The notes beneath the pieces were generated by a model. It ran no database searches. It was not told where the DNA came from and was given only the letters and a program-made list of their open reading frames with translations. A DNA stretch of 64,000 nt from NCBI GenBank assembly GCA_963728965.1, contig CAVSMH010000007.1:1-64000 (forward strand), written 5' to 3'. Below, piece after piece: positions 43,932 through 52,683 of this stretch; position 1 is the first letter of the stretch; every line of letters begins with the position of its first letter. Origin of the DNA: DASQZT01 sp963728965. Its GTDB lineage: Bacteria; Acidobacteriota; Terriglobia; Bryobacterales; Bryobacteraceae. A program made the translations under genes and the position numbers.

Positions 43932-46265
43932 ATGGCAACGACAACCACGCGGCCGGAAACGCTGGTCGGCAAGAAGATTCGCCGCCGCGAAGACCCGCGG
44001 CTGATCACCGGCACGGCCGTCTACCTCGACGATTTGAAAGTGCCCGGCATGCAGCACGCCTGCATCGTGCGCAGTCCCCATGCGGCGGCCGCCATCAAGA
44101 GCATCAACGTCAAGCCTGCGCTCGCCACACCGGGCGTGCGGGCCGTCTTCACCGGCGCGGATATCAAGGACCTCGGCCTCGTGCCGTGCGCTTCGTCCCT
44201 GCCCGGCCTTCGTGTGCCGCAGCATCACCTGCTGGCGCAGGATCGGGTGTACTACGTGGGGCACCCGGTAGCGGTGGTGGTGGCCGGCGACCGCTACATC
44301 GCCCGCGATGCCGCCGACCTCGTCGAAGTGGAGTACGAGCCTACTCAGGCCGTGTGCGATCCGGAGAAAGCGCTGGCCGCCGGCGCGCCCGCCGTGCACC
44401 CCGCCTGGCCGGACAACGTCTCCTTCACCTTTCACCAGGAGGGCGGGGATGTGGAGCAGTCCTTCCGCGACGCCGAAGTGGTGGTAAAACAGCGCATCAC
44501 CAGCCAGCGCCTGATTCCGACCGCCATCGAAACCCGCGGCGTCCTCGCCGAGTGGCGGCAGGGCGAAAAATCGGTGACCATGTACTCGTCCACGCAGATT
44601 CCACACCTGCTGCGCACGCTCGTCGCCGGCATCCTGGGAATGCCGGAAAACAAGCTGCGCGTCATTACCCCGGAAGTGGGCGGCGGGTTCGGCTCCAAGC
44701 TGAACGTCTACGCCGAAGAGGCGCTCATGTGCTTCATCGGCATGCGCCTGAACCAGCCCGTGAAATGGGTGGAATCGCGGCGCGAGAATTTCCAGGCGAC
44801 CATTCACGGGCGCGGCCACGTGGACTACTACGAAGTGGCGGCCCGGCGCGACGGCACCATGCTCGGCTTGAAACTCAAGCTCATTCAGGACCTGGGCGCC
44901 TATCATCAATTGCTCACGCCGGCCATTCCCACTCTCTCCGTGCTGATGATGCCCGGCTTGTACAAATTCAAGAGCATTTCGGCGGATATCGTGGGCGTGT
45001 TTACCAACTGCGTCCCCACCGATGCGTACCGCGGCGCGGGACGGCCGGAGGCCACCCACGGCATTGAACGCATGGTGGACATTCTGGCCGCGGAATTGAA
45101 TATGGACCCGGTGGAGATTCGGCTGAAGAACTTCGTCGGCGCGGATGAATTCCCGTACCATACCGCCACCGGGCTGACCTACGACAGCGGCAACTACGCG
45201 GCGCCCCTGCACAAGGCGCTCGAGCAGGTGGATTATTCCAATCTGCGGCAGCAGCAGGCCAAGGCGCGCGCCGAAGGCCGGCTGATGGGGATCGGCATTT
45301 CGACCTATGGCGAGATCTGCGCCATCGGCCCCTCGGCGGCCATGCCCGCCGGCGGTTGGGAGAGTGCCACCGTGAAGATCGAGCCCTCCGCCAAGGTCAC
45401 CGTGCTGACCGGCGCTTCGCCGCACGGGCAGGGCGAAGAGACCACCTTCGCGCAGATCGTGGCCGATGAGTTGGGCGTGGATATCGACGATGTGCTGGTT
45501 GTGCACGGCGACACTTCGGTGGTGCAGTACGGTATCGGCACTTTCGGCAGCCGCGGCACGGCGGTGGGCGGGGCGGCGCTGTACTACGCGCTCCAGGAGT
45601 TGAAGGCCAAGATCAAAAAGTTCGGCGCCATGCTTTTGAAATCCGAGCAGGTGACGCTGGTGGGCGGTATGTGCGTGGATGAAGCCAGCGGCCGCACGGT
45701 TTCCTTTGCCGAGGTGGCCGTGGCGGCGCACCATGCCAAGCAACTGCCGCCCAACACGCAGCCGGGCCTGGTGGCCACGCACTTCTGGGAACCGCCCAAC
45801 TTCACCTTTCCGTTCGGCGCGCACATCGTGGTGACGGAGGTGGATCGCGACACCGGGCAAATCGAAATCCGCCGCTATGTGGCGGTGGACGATTGCGGCA
45901 AGATGATCAACCCGCTGCTGGTGGCTGGACAGGTGCACGGCGGCGTGGCTCAGGGTCTGGGACAGGCGCTGTGGGAAGAGGCGGTGTACGACGAAAACGG
46001 CCAGCTCGTCACCGGCGAACTCACCGATTACGCGTTGCCCAAGGCGATGAGCATGCCGCTCATCGAGAGCAGCCACACCGAGACGCCCTCGCCCGTGAAT
46101 CCGCTGGGCGTGAAAGGCGTTGGCGAGGCGGGAACTATTGGCTGCTCGCCCGCCGTGGTGAACTCGGTCGTGGATGCGTTGCGGCCGTTTGGCGTGCGGC
46201 ATATCGACATGCCGCTCACGCCCGAGAAAATCTGGAAGCTCATTCCACAAGGAGGTCAGGCATGA
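43932..46265 (+). CDS. coxL: CO dehydrogenase large-subunit-like molybdopterin protein, form II
   Basis: 777 residues, ATG 43932. Mo-cofactor subunit with VGKKIRRREDPRLITGTAVY at the start, GGGFGSKLNVYAEEAL (FeMo-cofactor family motif), TDAYRGAGRPEATHGIERMV, GASPHGQGEETTFAQIVADE and NPLGVKGVGEAGTIG with the catalytic Glu near the C-terminus. The active-site loop is AYRGAGR, the form II variant, not the AYxCSFR loop of proven CO dehydrogenases, so the true substrate may be CO or another small carbonyl or aromatic compound. It overlaps the M subunit gene by four bases. Confidence 0.9.
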   Translation: MATTTTRPETLVGKKIRRREDPRLITGTAVYLDDLKVPGMQHACIVRSPHAAAAIKSINVKPALATPGVRAVFTGADIKDLGLVPCASSLPGLRVPQHHLLAQDRVYYVGHPVAVVVAGDRYIARDAADLVEVEYEPTQAVCDPEKALAAGAPAVHPAWPDNVSFTFHQEGGDVEQSFRDAEVVVKQRITSQRLIPTAIETRGVLAEWRQGEKSVTMYSSTQIPHLLRTLVAGILGMPENKLRVITPEVGGGFGSKLNVYAEEALMCFIGMRLNQPVKWVESRRENFQATIHGRGHVDYYEVAARRDGTMLGLKLKLIQDLGAYHQLLTPAIPTLSVLMMPGLYKFKSISADIVGVFTNCVPTDAYRGAGRPEATHGIERMVDILAAELNMDPVEIRLKNFVGADEFPYHTATGLTYDSGNYAAPLHKALEQVDYSNLRQQQAKARAEGRLMGIGISTYGEICAIGPSAAMPAGGWESATVKIEPSAKVTVLTGASPHGQGEETTFAQIVADELGVDIDDVLVVHGDTSVVQYGIGTFGSRGTAVGGAALYYALQELKAKIKKFGAMLLKSEQVTLVGGMCVDEASGRTVSFAEVAVAAHHAKQLPPNTQPGLVATHFWEPPNFTFPFGAHIVVTEVDRDTGQIEIRRYVAVDDCGKMINPLLVAGQVHGGVAQGLGQALWEEAVYDENGQLVTGELTDYALPKAMSMPLIESSHTETPSPVNPLGVKGVGEAGTIGCSPAVVNSVVDALRPFGVRHIDMPLTPEKIWKLIPQGGQA

Positions 46266-47107
46266 TTCCGCAACCGTTCGATTATTCCGCTCCGCAGACT
46301 TTGCAGGAGGCGCTGGCGTTGATGGAAGGGGGTGAGCGCAAACTGCTGGCCGGCGGTATGAGCCTGATCCCGCTCATGAAGCTGCGCCTGGCGGCTCCCG
46401 CCGAAGTGGTGGATCTGAGTCGAGTGCCGGGGCTGAGCGTCATTAAAGAGGCCGGGGGCGCGGTACATATCGGCGCCATGGCCACCCACCGCGAGATCGA
46501 AATGTCGCCGGCACTGCGCGCCAATTGCCCGCTCCTGGTGGAAACGGCAGCCCACATCGGCGACGTGCAGGTGCGCAACATGGGCACCATCGGGGGAAGC
46601 ATCGCTCACGCCGACCCGGCGGCCGACTACCCGGCCGCCCTGTGCGCGCTCGATGCCGGGGTGCGGCTGGTATCGGCGCACGCGGACCGCACCGTCTCCG
46701 CCGTAGAGTTTTTCCAGGATGCCTTCACCACCGCCATCGAGCCCGGCGAAATCGTCCTGGAAGTGGTGGTGCCCATCGAAAACCAGCGCGAGGGCTCGCG
46801 CTACCAAAAGGTGGCGCATCCGGCGTCGGGATTCGCCGTGGTGGGAGTGGCCGCGCGCATTCGCAAGAACGGCGACCACATCACGATGGCGCGCATCGCC
46901 GTCACCGGGATGGGGTCGCACGCGTTTCGCGCCCACCATACCGAACAACTGCTGGAGCAGGGGGCCACCATCGCCCAGGCCAGCGCCGCCATCGACGAGG
47001 GGCAGGATGCCAATTCCGACCTGTACGCCTCGGCCGACTACCGGCGGCACCTGGCACGCGTTCACGGCTCGCGGGCCATTACGATTGCGCTTTCGAGGGC
47101 ATCGTGA
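46262..47107 (+). CDS. coxM: CO-dehydrogenase-type medium subunit, FAD-binding
   Basis: 281 residues. N-terminal PFDYSAPQTLQEALALM and FAD signatures AGGMSLIPLMKLRLA (AGGxS type) and NMGTIGGSIAHADPAADYPA (TIGGN-like, with Ser in place of Asn) are clear; the C-terminal CODH flavoprotein domain follows (KVAHPASGFAVVGVAARIRK). It passes electrons from the 2Fe-2S subunit to quinone. Starts and stops overlap both neighbours, so S, L, M and G are translated as one unit. Confidence 0.92.
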   Translation: MIPQPFDYSAPQTLQEALALMEGGERKLLAGGMSLIPLMKLRLAAPAEVVDLSRVPGLSVIKEAGGAVHIGAMATHREIEMSPALRANCPLLVETAAHIGDVQVRNMGTIGGSIAHADPAADYPAALCALDAGVRLVSAHADRTVSAVEFFQDAFTTAIEPGEIVLEVVVPIENQREGSRYQKVAHPASGFAVVGVAARIRKNGDHITMARIAVTGMGSHAFRAHHTEQLLEQGATIAQASAAIDEGQDANSDLYASADYRRHLARVHGSRAITIALSRAS

Positions 47108-47574
47108 AAGTCGCCGGACTCTACCTGGTGCCGGCGGTGCAGGAGCACGCCTATGCGCTCCTGCAGGATCCCGACATTCTCGCCAAGTGCATGCCCGGAT
47201 GCGAGCGGCTGGACCGCGTCGCCGAAAACGAATACGCCATGCAACTCAAGATGGTGCTGGCCAGCATCAAGGGGCTCTTCGAAGGAAAAGTGCGGGTGTC
47301 GGAGCTCAACCCGCCCGCCAGTTTTCGCCTCGTCGTGGAAGGCGCCGGGAAGATCGGGTTCATGCGCGGCGATGGACTGCTGAAACTATCGGCGGCGGAG
47401 ACTGGCACGACGGTGCAGTTTGAGGGCGACGTGCAGGTGGGCGGAACCATCGCCGGCGTCGGACAGCGGCTGCTCGACACCACCGCGCGCATGCTGATCC
47501 GGCGCTTCTTCGACAGGCTGTCCAGTGAGGCAGCGCTTGCCGACGGCGGGCAAGTGCGGCGGGCCGCCGACTGA
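47104..47574 (+). CDS. coxG: CoxG/SRPBCC family protein
   Basis: 156 residues from GTG 47104. The CoxG start is visible: VPAVQEHAYALLQDPDILAK and CMPGCERLDRVAENEYAM, then GLFEGKVRVSELNPPASFRL and the C-terminal ARMLIRRFFDRL amphipathic helix that anchors the family to the membrane. CoxG recruits CO dehydrogenase to the membrane or carries quinone between it and the respiratory chain. Last gene of the operon; no coxD, coxE or coxF follows. Confidence 0.88.
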   Translation: MKVAGLYLVPAVQEHAYALLQDPDILAKCMPGCERLDRVAENEYAMQLKMVLASIKGLFEGKVRVSELNPPASFRLVVEGAGKIGFMRGDGLLKLSAAETGTTVQFEGDVQVGGTIAGVGQRLLDTTARMLIRRFFDRLSSEAALADGGQVRRAAD

Positions 47575-47592
47575 TACGCGGTGCGCGAACCC

Positions 47593-48552
47593 TCACTCCG
47601 AGGGCGCGTAATATCCCATCCGCCAGTGTGCCCGTAGCGGCGGCAGTCCGCGCGGCGGCACCACCCGCACGCGGACCTGGTGATAGTGTCCGTCGCGCGC
47701 CTGGTTGGTCGGCGAGTAGCCCAGCACGTAGCGATTGCGCAGGTCGACGCCGATGTGGTGGGCGATATCCGGCAGGTCCACCGCTCGCGCTTCGTACATG
47801 CGGCCGCCGGTCTGCTCCGCCAGCCGGTTCAACAGGCCCGGGCCGCTGTACTCCTCGGGCGAGCCGTAGCCGCCGCCGAACACCCCCACGGCGTAGATCA
47901 GGACGTCGCTTTCCACCACCACGTTGTGCACTTCCGAAGGCGTATAGCGGCTATGGTTGTCGCCGCCATCGGAGATGATCAGCAGCGCCTTCTTGTTTCT
48001 CTGCGACCTCCGCATTTCGTGCAGCGCCAGATAGATTGCGTCCAGCAGCGAGGTGGATCCCCGCGACCGCGAAAAGGTGAGTTGCGTCTCGATGGTGCCC
48101 ACGTCCTTCGTGAGCGGCACTTCCAGGCGGGGGTTGCTGTCGAATTCCACCAGAAAAAACTCGTCTTCGGGATTGCTGGTCCGGAAGAACTCCCGGGCCG
48201 CCATGCGGGACCGGTCGAGCTTGTTTCCCATGCTGCCGCTGGTGTCGAAAACCAGGCCCACCGCCACCGGCGAATCGTCCATGGCAAACTGGGTGATGGT
48301 TTGCTCCGCGCGGTCATCGGTGAGCCGGAAGTTCTCTCGCTCCAGTCCGGTGACGGGGCGGTTGAGCGGGTCGGTGACGGTCACCGGAATCAGCACCAGG
48401 CTGGTATCGACGCGCAGGGTGGGCTGGCCCGCGCGCGAGTCGTCCGGCGGGGCGGGTCTCGGGCGGGGCTCGACCGTCACCCTTTGGCCGCGCAGGGCCG
48501 AGGCCGCGAAGGGGCCCAGACCGAGTGCCAGGATGGCGCGCCGCGAGGTCAT
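47593..48552 (-). CDS. VWFA-related secreted protein (TIGR03436-like)
   Basis: 319 residues. The leader (TSRRAILALGLGPFAASALR) contains a twin-arginine (SRRAILA), suggesting Tat export. TLRVDTSLVLIPVTVTDPLN and NFRLTDDRAEQTITQF lead into a VWA domain with intact MIDAS DTSGSM, SRGSTSLLDAIYLALHEMRR, LIISDGGDNHSRY and the family end LRNRYVLGYSPTNQARDGHY. Closely similar in layout to the protein at 9016-9993. Convergent to coxG, with 18 bases between the stops. Confidence 0.88.
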   Translation of the reverse strand: MTSRRAILALGLGPFAASALRGQRVTVEPRPRPAPPDDSRAGQPTLRVDTSLVLIPVTVTDPLNRPVTGLERENFRLTDDRAEQTITQFAMDDSPVAVGLVFDTSGSMGNKLDRSRMAAREFFRTSNPEDEFFLVEFDSNPRLEVPLTKDVGTIETQLTFSRSRGSTSLLDAIYLALHEMRRSQRNKKALLIISDGGDNHSRYTPSEVHNVVVESDVLIYAVGVFGGGYGSPEEYSGPGLLNRLAEQTGGRMYEARAVDLPDIAHHIGVDLRNRYVLGYSPTNQARDGHYHQVRVRVVPPRGLPPLRAHWRMGYYAPSE

Positions 48553-48627
48553 CTTCGAACCGTTTTCACTCCAAGCCCAACAGCGCAGACGCGCCGGTCC
48601 GCCGGCAGGTTGCGCGGAATCGTGCGC

Positions 48628-49353
48628 TTACGCCCCGGCCGACCGGGCGCGGACGCGCTTGCCCAGGCGGGCGAGCTCGGCCATCATTCCCCGGCGCGCC
48701 CCGGCAAACCCCGCCACCTGAGGCGAGCCCGCCTTGAGATAGTCCAGCACAATCGCTTCGGCTGCCACGAACTCGGCCGCGGCATCGGCAACGTTGGCCG
48801 CAATGCTCATCGGAATCGTGGTCACCCCGTTGGCGTCGGCATGCATCAGGTCACCCGGGTGGATGGTGATGCCCCCCACCCGCACGGCCCTGTGCAGGTC
48901 CACGATATGGCTGTAGCCGTGCGAGCAGATGGCGCCGCTGCTGAAGGCTGGGAAGCCGAGCCGCCGGACCTGGTCGAGGTCGCGCGCGGCCCCGCTGGTG
49001 ATCAGGCCGGCCGCGCCGAACGATTGGTACGTGGTGCACATGATTTCGCCGAACGTGGCGGCCACCGCCGGATCGTCCAGGTCCTGGAAAACAACCACCG
49101 CCGGTCCGGGCAGTTCCGCGAAGCGCGCCACCTGCTCGTCGAGCGAGCCGTACACGTCGCCATCCCGGCGGGGGAAGGCGCAACGCATGGTCGCCGTCGC
49201 GGCATAGCCCACCATGGGGGGCATCTCCGGGAAGCAGGCGCGGATCCGCGCGTCCATGTAACCTTCATGGCGCGGGCGAATCTCGAAAAGCTCGATGGTG
49301 TTGGAAATGGTCGGCGTATCGTACCGGGCCAGCAGATTGAGATCGATCGGCAT
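48628..49353 (-). CDS. RraA family protein (4-hydroxy-4-methyl-2-oxoglutarate aldolase-like)
   Basis: 241 residues. The RraA fold is shown by LARYDTPTISNTIELF, FGEIMCTTYQSFGAAGLITS, the active-site GAARDLDQVRRLGFPAF (GxxRD) and IHPGDLMHADANGVTTIPMS. Members are either pyruvate-releasing class II aldolases or binders of RNase E; the conserved Arg-Asp pair favours the metal-dependent aldolase or oxaloacetate decarboxylase activity. It is divergent from the FkbH-ACP gene across 80 bases and may belong functionally to that locus. Confidence 0.82.
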   Translation of the reverse strand: MPIDLNLLARYDTPTISNTIELFEIRPRHEGYMDARIRACFPEMPPMVGYAATATMRCAFPRRDGDVYGSLDEQVARFAELPGPAVVVFQDLDDPAVAATFGEIMCTTYQSFGAAGLITSGAARDLDQVRRLGFPAFSSGAICSHGYSHIVDLHRAVRVGGITIHPGDLMHADANGVTTIPMSIAANVADAAAEFVAAEAIVLDYLKAGSPQVAGFAGARRGMMAELARLGKRVRARSAGA

Positions 49354-49434
49354 GGAAGCTCTATTTTAGCGGCTCCCACCACCCGATAGCGTTTCCGGCC
49401 GGGCCGCCATGCCGCTCTGTCATAATGGGATTTG

Positions 49435-51477
49435 ATGCCGCTCGACGATCGCGCGATCGCCATTAGCGCCACCTTCACCGCCGAAGCGATTCACCCCGGA
49501 TTGGCATTCTGGGCGGGAGAACTGGGTCTGGATCACGAGATCCGCTTCGCGGGCTACAACCAGCTTTTTCAAGAACTGCTCGACCCGGCGGGGCTGTTTG
49601 CGCGCAATCGCAGCGGGTTTAACGTGGCCCTGGTGCGGTTCGAGGACTGGCGCCGCGCCGGGATCGAGGAGAATGCCCGCCGGCTGGCCGATGCCGTGCG
49701 GCAGGCCGCGGTGAAGGCCTCCGCCCCGCTCATCCTGGTGATCTGTCCTCCCGCGGTGGAGGCCGCCGAATGCATCGTTCGCGACGCGGTGGCCGACCTG
49801 CCGGCGGTCCACATCATTACCCCTGCGCGCATGCAGGCGCTCTACCCGGTGGATGAAATCTACGACCCGCACAGCGACGAGCTGGGCCACCTGCCGTACA
49901 CACCCGCCTTTTTCGTGGCCATGGCCACTGCCATCGCGCGCACGATTCATGCCATCGCCACGCCGCCTTTCAAAGCGATCGCGCTCGATTGCGATGACAC
50001 CCTGTGGGCCGGCATCTGCGGCGAGGACGGGCCCCAGGGGGTGGTCGTCGATGCGCCACGCCGCGCGCTCCAGGAGTTCGTGGCCGGGCGGCGGAGTGCC
50101 GGGATGCTGCTGGCCCTGTGCAGCAAGAATAACGAGGAGGACGTGGTCGAGACGTTTCGCGGCCACCCGGACATGCCCCTGCGCCTCGAAGACTTTGTCG
50201 CGCGGCGGCTGAACTGGGAACCGAAGGGCGCCAACCTGGCGGCCCTCGCGGAGGAGCTCGAACTGGGGCTGGACACGTTCATCCTGGTGGACGACAATCC
50301 CAAGGAATGTACCGAGGCGCAGGCCGGCGCGCCGGATGTGCTGGCCCTGCCGCTGCCGGCCCGCGCGGATGACATTCCCGAATTCCTGAAACATGTTTGG
50401 GCCTTCGACCGCGTGCGCGTCACCGCCGAAGACCGCCGCCGTCCGGAACTCTACGCCCAGCGCGCCGAGCGGCTGCGCGCCGAGCGCGCCGCGGCCAGCC
50501 TGGAGGAGTTCCTGGCCTCGCTGGCGCTCGACATCCGCATCGCGCCGATGCAGCCCGGGCAGGTGGCCCGGGTGGCGCAACTCACCCAGCGCACCAACCA
50601 GATGAATGCCACCTCCGTGCGGCGCAGCGAGGCGGAGGTGCAATCGCTCCAGGACGCCGAATGCCTCATCGTCGATGTGAGGGATCGGTTCGGCAGTTAC
50701 GGCCTTACCGGGGCCATCATCTTTCGCGTGCGCGGGAGCGCGGTGGCGGTCGATACATTTCTGTTGAGCTGCCGGGCGCTGGGCCGCGGCGTCGAGCACC
50801 GCATGCTGGCGCGGCTGGGCGAAATCGCGCGGGAACGCGGGCTCGCGCGTGTGGAGATTCCCTTTGTGGCCAGCCAGCGCAACCGCCCCGCCGCCCTGTT
50901 TCTGGAGTCGCTCGGTGCGCCCGATGCCGACGGCGTGTTCCGCTTTCCGGCCGAAGCAGCCGCCGCCGTCCGATACCGCGTGGGAACGGCCCCGGTCGTC
51001 CCCGCGGAGCCGCGGCCGCCGGGGAGCGGGGTCCACCGCCGCATCGACTATGTCAAGGTCGCCGCCGAACTTCGCCATCCCGCCGATGTTCTCGAACGAA
51101 TTCGCCAGGCCTCCCGGCGCACGCTGCCCCATGCCGGCCATCCGCCGCGCACGCCGCTCGAGCGCGAATTGGCGGAGTTGTGGGCGGGGTTGCTGAACGT
51201 GCCTTCGGTTGGAGTGCACGATAATTTCTTCGAACTCGGCGGCCACTCGCTGCTCGCGGTCCGGCTGCTTTCGCGCGTCCGCCAGATGCATGGCGTGGAC
51301 ATTTCGCTGGAGGTGGTCTACAGCGGCGACTTCACCGTGGCCGAACTGGCCAAGGCCGTGGAGCTCAAGGAAATCGAACAGTCCGGCGCCGACTACCAGG
51401 ACCTCCTCCAGGAACTCGAAGGCCTCTCCGATGGGGAGGTGCGCGCGCTGCTGGCCGAAGAGCAGGAAGCCGAATAG
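49435..51477 (+). CDS. FkbH-like HAD protein fused to an acyl carrier protein
   Basis: 680 residues from ATG 49435. N-terminal SGNH-like region (AISATFTAEAIHPGLAFW, FNVALVRFEDW), then the HAD domain with KAIALDCDDTLWAGICGEDG near residue 185 and ILVDDNPKECTEA near 285, then a GNAT-like part (MNATSVRRSEAE, VDTFLLSCRALGRGVEHRML). A carrier-protein domain at about 570-640 has FFELGGHSLLAVRLLSR with the phosphopantetheine Ser605. FkbH enzymes move a glyceryl group from 1,3-bisphosphoglycerate to a carrier protein, here in cis. A CATAAT box at 49421 lies so close to the ATG that the message may be leaderless. Confidence 0.88.
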   Translation: MPLDDRAIAISATFTAEAIHPGLAFWAGELGLDHEIRFAGYNQLFQELLDPAGLFARNRSGFNVALVRFEDWRRAGIEENARRLADAVRQAAVKASAPLILVICPPAVEAAECIVRDAVADLPAVHIITPARMQALYPVDEIYDPHSDELGHLPYTPAFFVAMATAIARTIHAIATPPFKAIALDCDDTLWAGICGEDGPQGVVVDAPRRALQEFVAGRRSAGMLLALCSKNNEEDVVETFRGHPDMPLRLEDFVARRLNWEPKGANLAALAEELELGLDTFILVDDNPKECTEAQAGAPDVLALPLPARADDIPEFLKHVWAFDRVRVTAEDRRRPELYAQRAERLRAERAAASLEEFLASLALDIRIAPMQPGQVARVAQLTQRTNQMNATSVRRSEAEVQSLQDAECLIVDVRDRFGSYGLTGAIIFRVRGSAVAVDTFLLSCRALGRGVEHRMLARLGEIARERGLARVEIPFVASQRNRPAALFLESLGAPDADGVFRFPAEAAAAVRYRVGTAPVVPAEPRPPGSGVHRRIDYVKVAAELRHPADVLERIRQASRRTLPHAGHPPRTPLERELAELWAGLLNVPSVGVHDNFFELGGHSLLAVRLLSRVRQMHGVDISLEVVYSGDFTVAELAKAVELKEIEQSGADYQDLLQELEGLSDGEVRALLAEEQEAE

Positions 51478-51480
51478 CCG

Positions 51481-52683
51481 ATGCGGATCCTGCTGACCGC
51501 CAACGCCTCCTACGCTCCGCCCCGGGGAGGCGCGACGCGCAGCAACCTGGTCTGGTTGAATCACTTGGCGAGCCACGGTCACGAGTGCCGCGTGGTAGGC
51601 GGCGCGGCCGGGGAAGGCGCCGAATTCCAGCACCATGAAACCATCGGCATCCTGGCCGTGGAGGAACCCTCGCGGCGGGTGCAGGTGCTGCGCCAGCAGA
51701 TCGGCCAGTTTCAGCCGGATTGGGTGTTGGTCTCCTCGGAGGACCTGGGGCACGGGCTGCTGCGCGAAGCGCATCACTCGGCCGATGGGCGCGTGGTCTA
51801 CCTGGCGCACACGCCGCAGTTCTTTCCGTTTGGTCGGGCAAGCTGGAATCCCGATCGCGCCGCGGCGGAACTGGTGTCGCGAGCGGCGGGCATCGTGGCC
51901 ATCGGCCGCCACATGGCCGATTACATCGAGCGCGAGCTGGGCCGCTCCCCGGTGGTGATCCATCCGCCGATTTACGGCGCCGCCCCGTTCGCCCGCTACG
52001 GCCATTTCGAACGCGGGCTGATCGTCATGATCAATCCCTGCGCCGTGAAGGGGGTCTCTCTCTTTCTGGCGCTGGCGGAGCGGCTGCCGGCGCGGCCGTT
52101 CGGTGTGGTTCCGGGCTGGGGCACCACATCCGAAGACCGCCGCGCACTGGCCCGGCTGGCGAACGTGCGCTTCCTCCCCAATGCGCGGAACATCGATGAG
52201 GTGCTGGCGCAGACGCGGCTCCTGGTGATGCCCTCGCTGTGGTACGAGGGTTTCGGCCTCATCGTTATGGAGAGCATGCTGCGCGGCATCCCGGTGGTGG
52301 CCAGCGATGCCGGTGGGCTGAAGGAGGCCAAGCGCGGCACGGGCTACATCATCCCGGTGCACACCATCGAGCGGTACCAGCCGGTGTTCGATGAGCACGC
52401 CATGCCCAAGCCCGTAGTGGTGGAAAACGATCCGGCCCCCTGGGTGGGCGCGGTCGAAGAGCTGCTCGGCGACCAGGCGGCCTACGAGCGCGAATCCGCG
52501 GCCTCACGGGAGGCGGCCGCGCGTTTCACCGCGACGCTCGACGCCGGCGAACTGGAGCGCTTTTTGGCCGCGCTTCATCCCGGCGCTGCCACGGTTGCCG
52601 CCCGCCCCACCATCGAGACCCTTTCGCCTGAAAAACGTGCTCTGCTGTTGCAGCGGCTGCACCATCGCAAGGTGACGCGCTGA
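51481..52683 (+). CDS. GT4-family glycosyltransferase with NRPS-linker-like C-terminus
   Basis: 400 residues, three bases after the FkbH-ACP stop. GT-B fold: the N-terminal MRILLTANASYAPPRGGATR (Gly-rich acceptor loop) and the C-terminal donor site with MINPCAVKGVSLFLALAERL and SLWYEGFGLIVMESMLRGIP, including the ExxxxxxxE motif of retaining GT4 enzymes. The tail LSPEKRALLLQRLHHRKVTR resembles the short linker seen at the front of NRPS modules. Similar throughout to the first 380 residues of the next gene, so they are tandem paralogues. Acceptor and sugar are unknown; the carrier-bound product of FkbH-ACP is a candidate. Confidence 0.85.
   Translation: MRILLTANASYAPPRGGATRSNLVWLNHLASHGHECRVVGGAAGEGAEFQHHETIGILAVEEPSRRVQVLRQQIGQFQPDWVLVSSEDLGHGLLREAHHSADGRVVYLAHTPQFFPFGRASWNPDRAAAELVSRAAGIVAIGRHMADYIERELGRSPVVIHPPIYGAAPFARYGHFERGLIVMINPCAVKGVSLFLALAERLPARPFGVVPGWGTTSEDRRALARLANVRFLPNARNIDEVLAQTRLLVMPSLWYEGFGLIVMESMLRGIPVVASDAGGLKEAKRGTGYIIPVHTIERYQPVFDEHAMPKPVVVENDPAPWVGAVEELLGDQAAYERESAASREAAARFTATLDAGELERFLAALHPGAATVAARPTIETLSPEKRALLLQRLHHRKVTR

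Noticed and set aside
47593..48552. CoxE, the VWA-containing CO dehydrogenase maturation factor, because of its place after coxG
   Set aside because: It is on the opposite strand, has an export leader and carries the TIGR03436-type signatures shared with four other proteins here.
49420..52398. 992-codon minus-strand open frame
   Set aside because: Antisense to the FkbH-ACP and GT genes, whose motifs are unambiguous.
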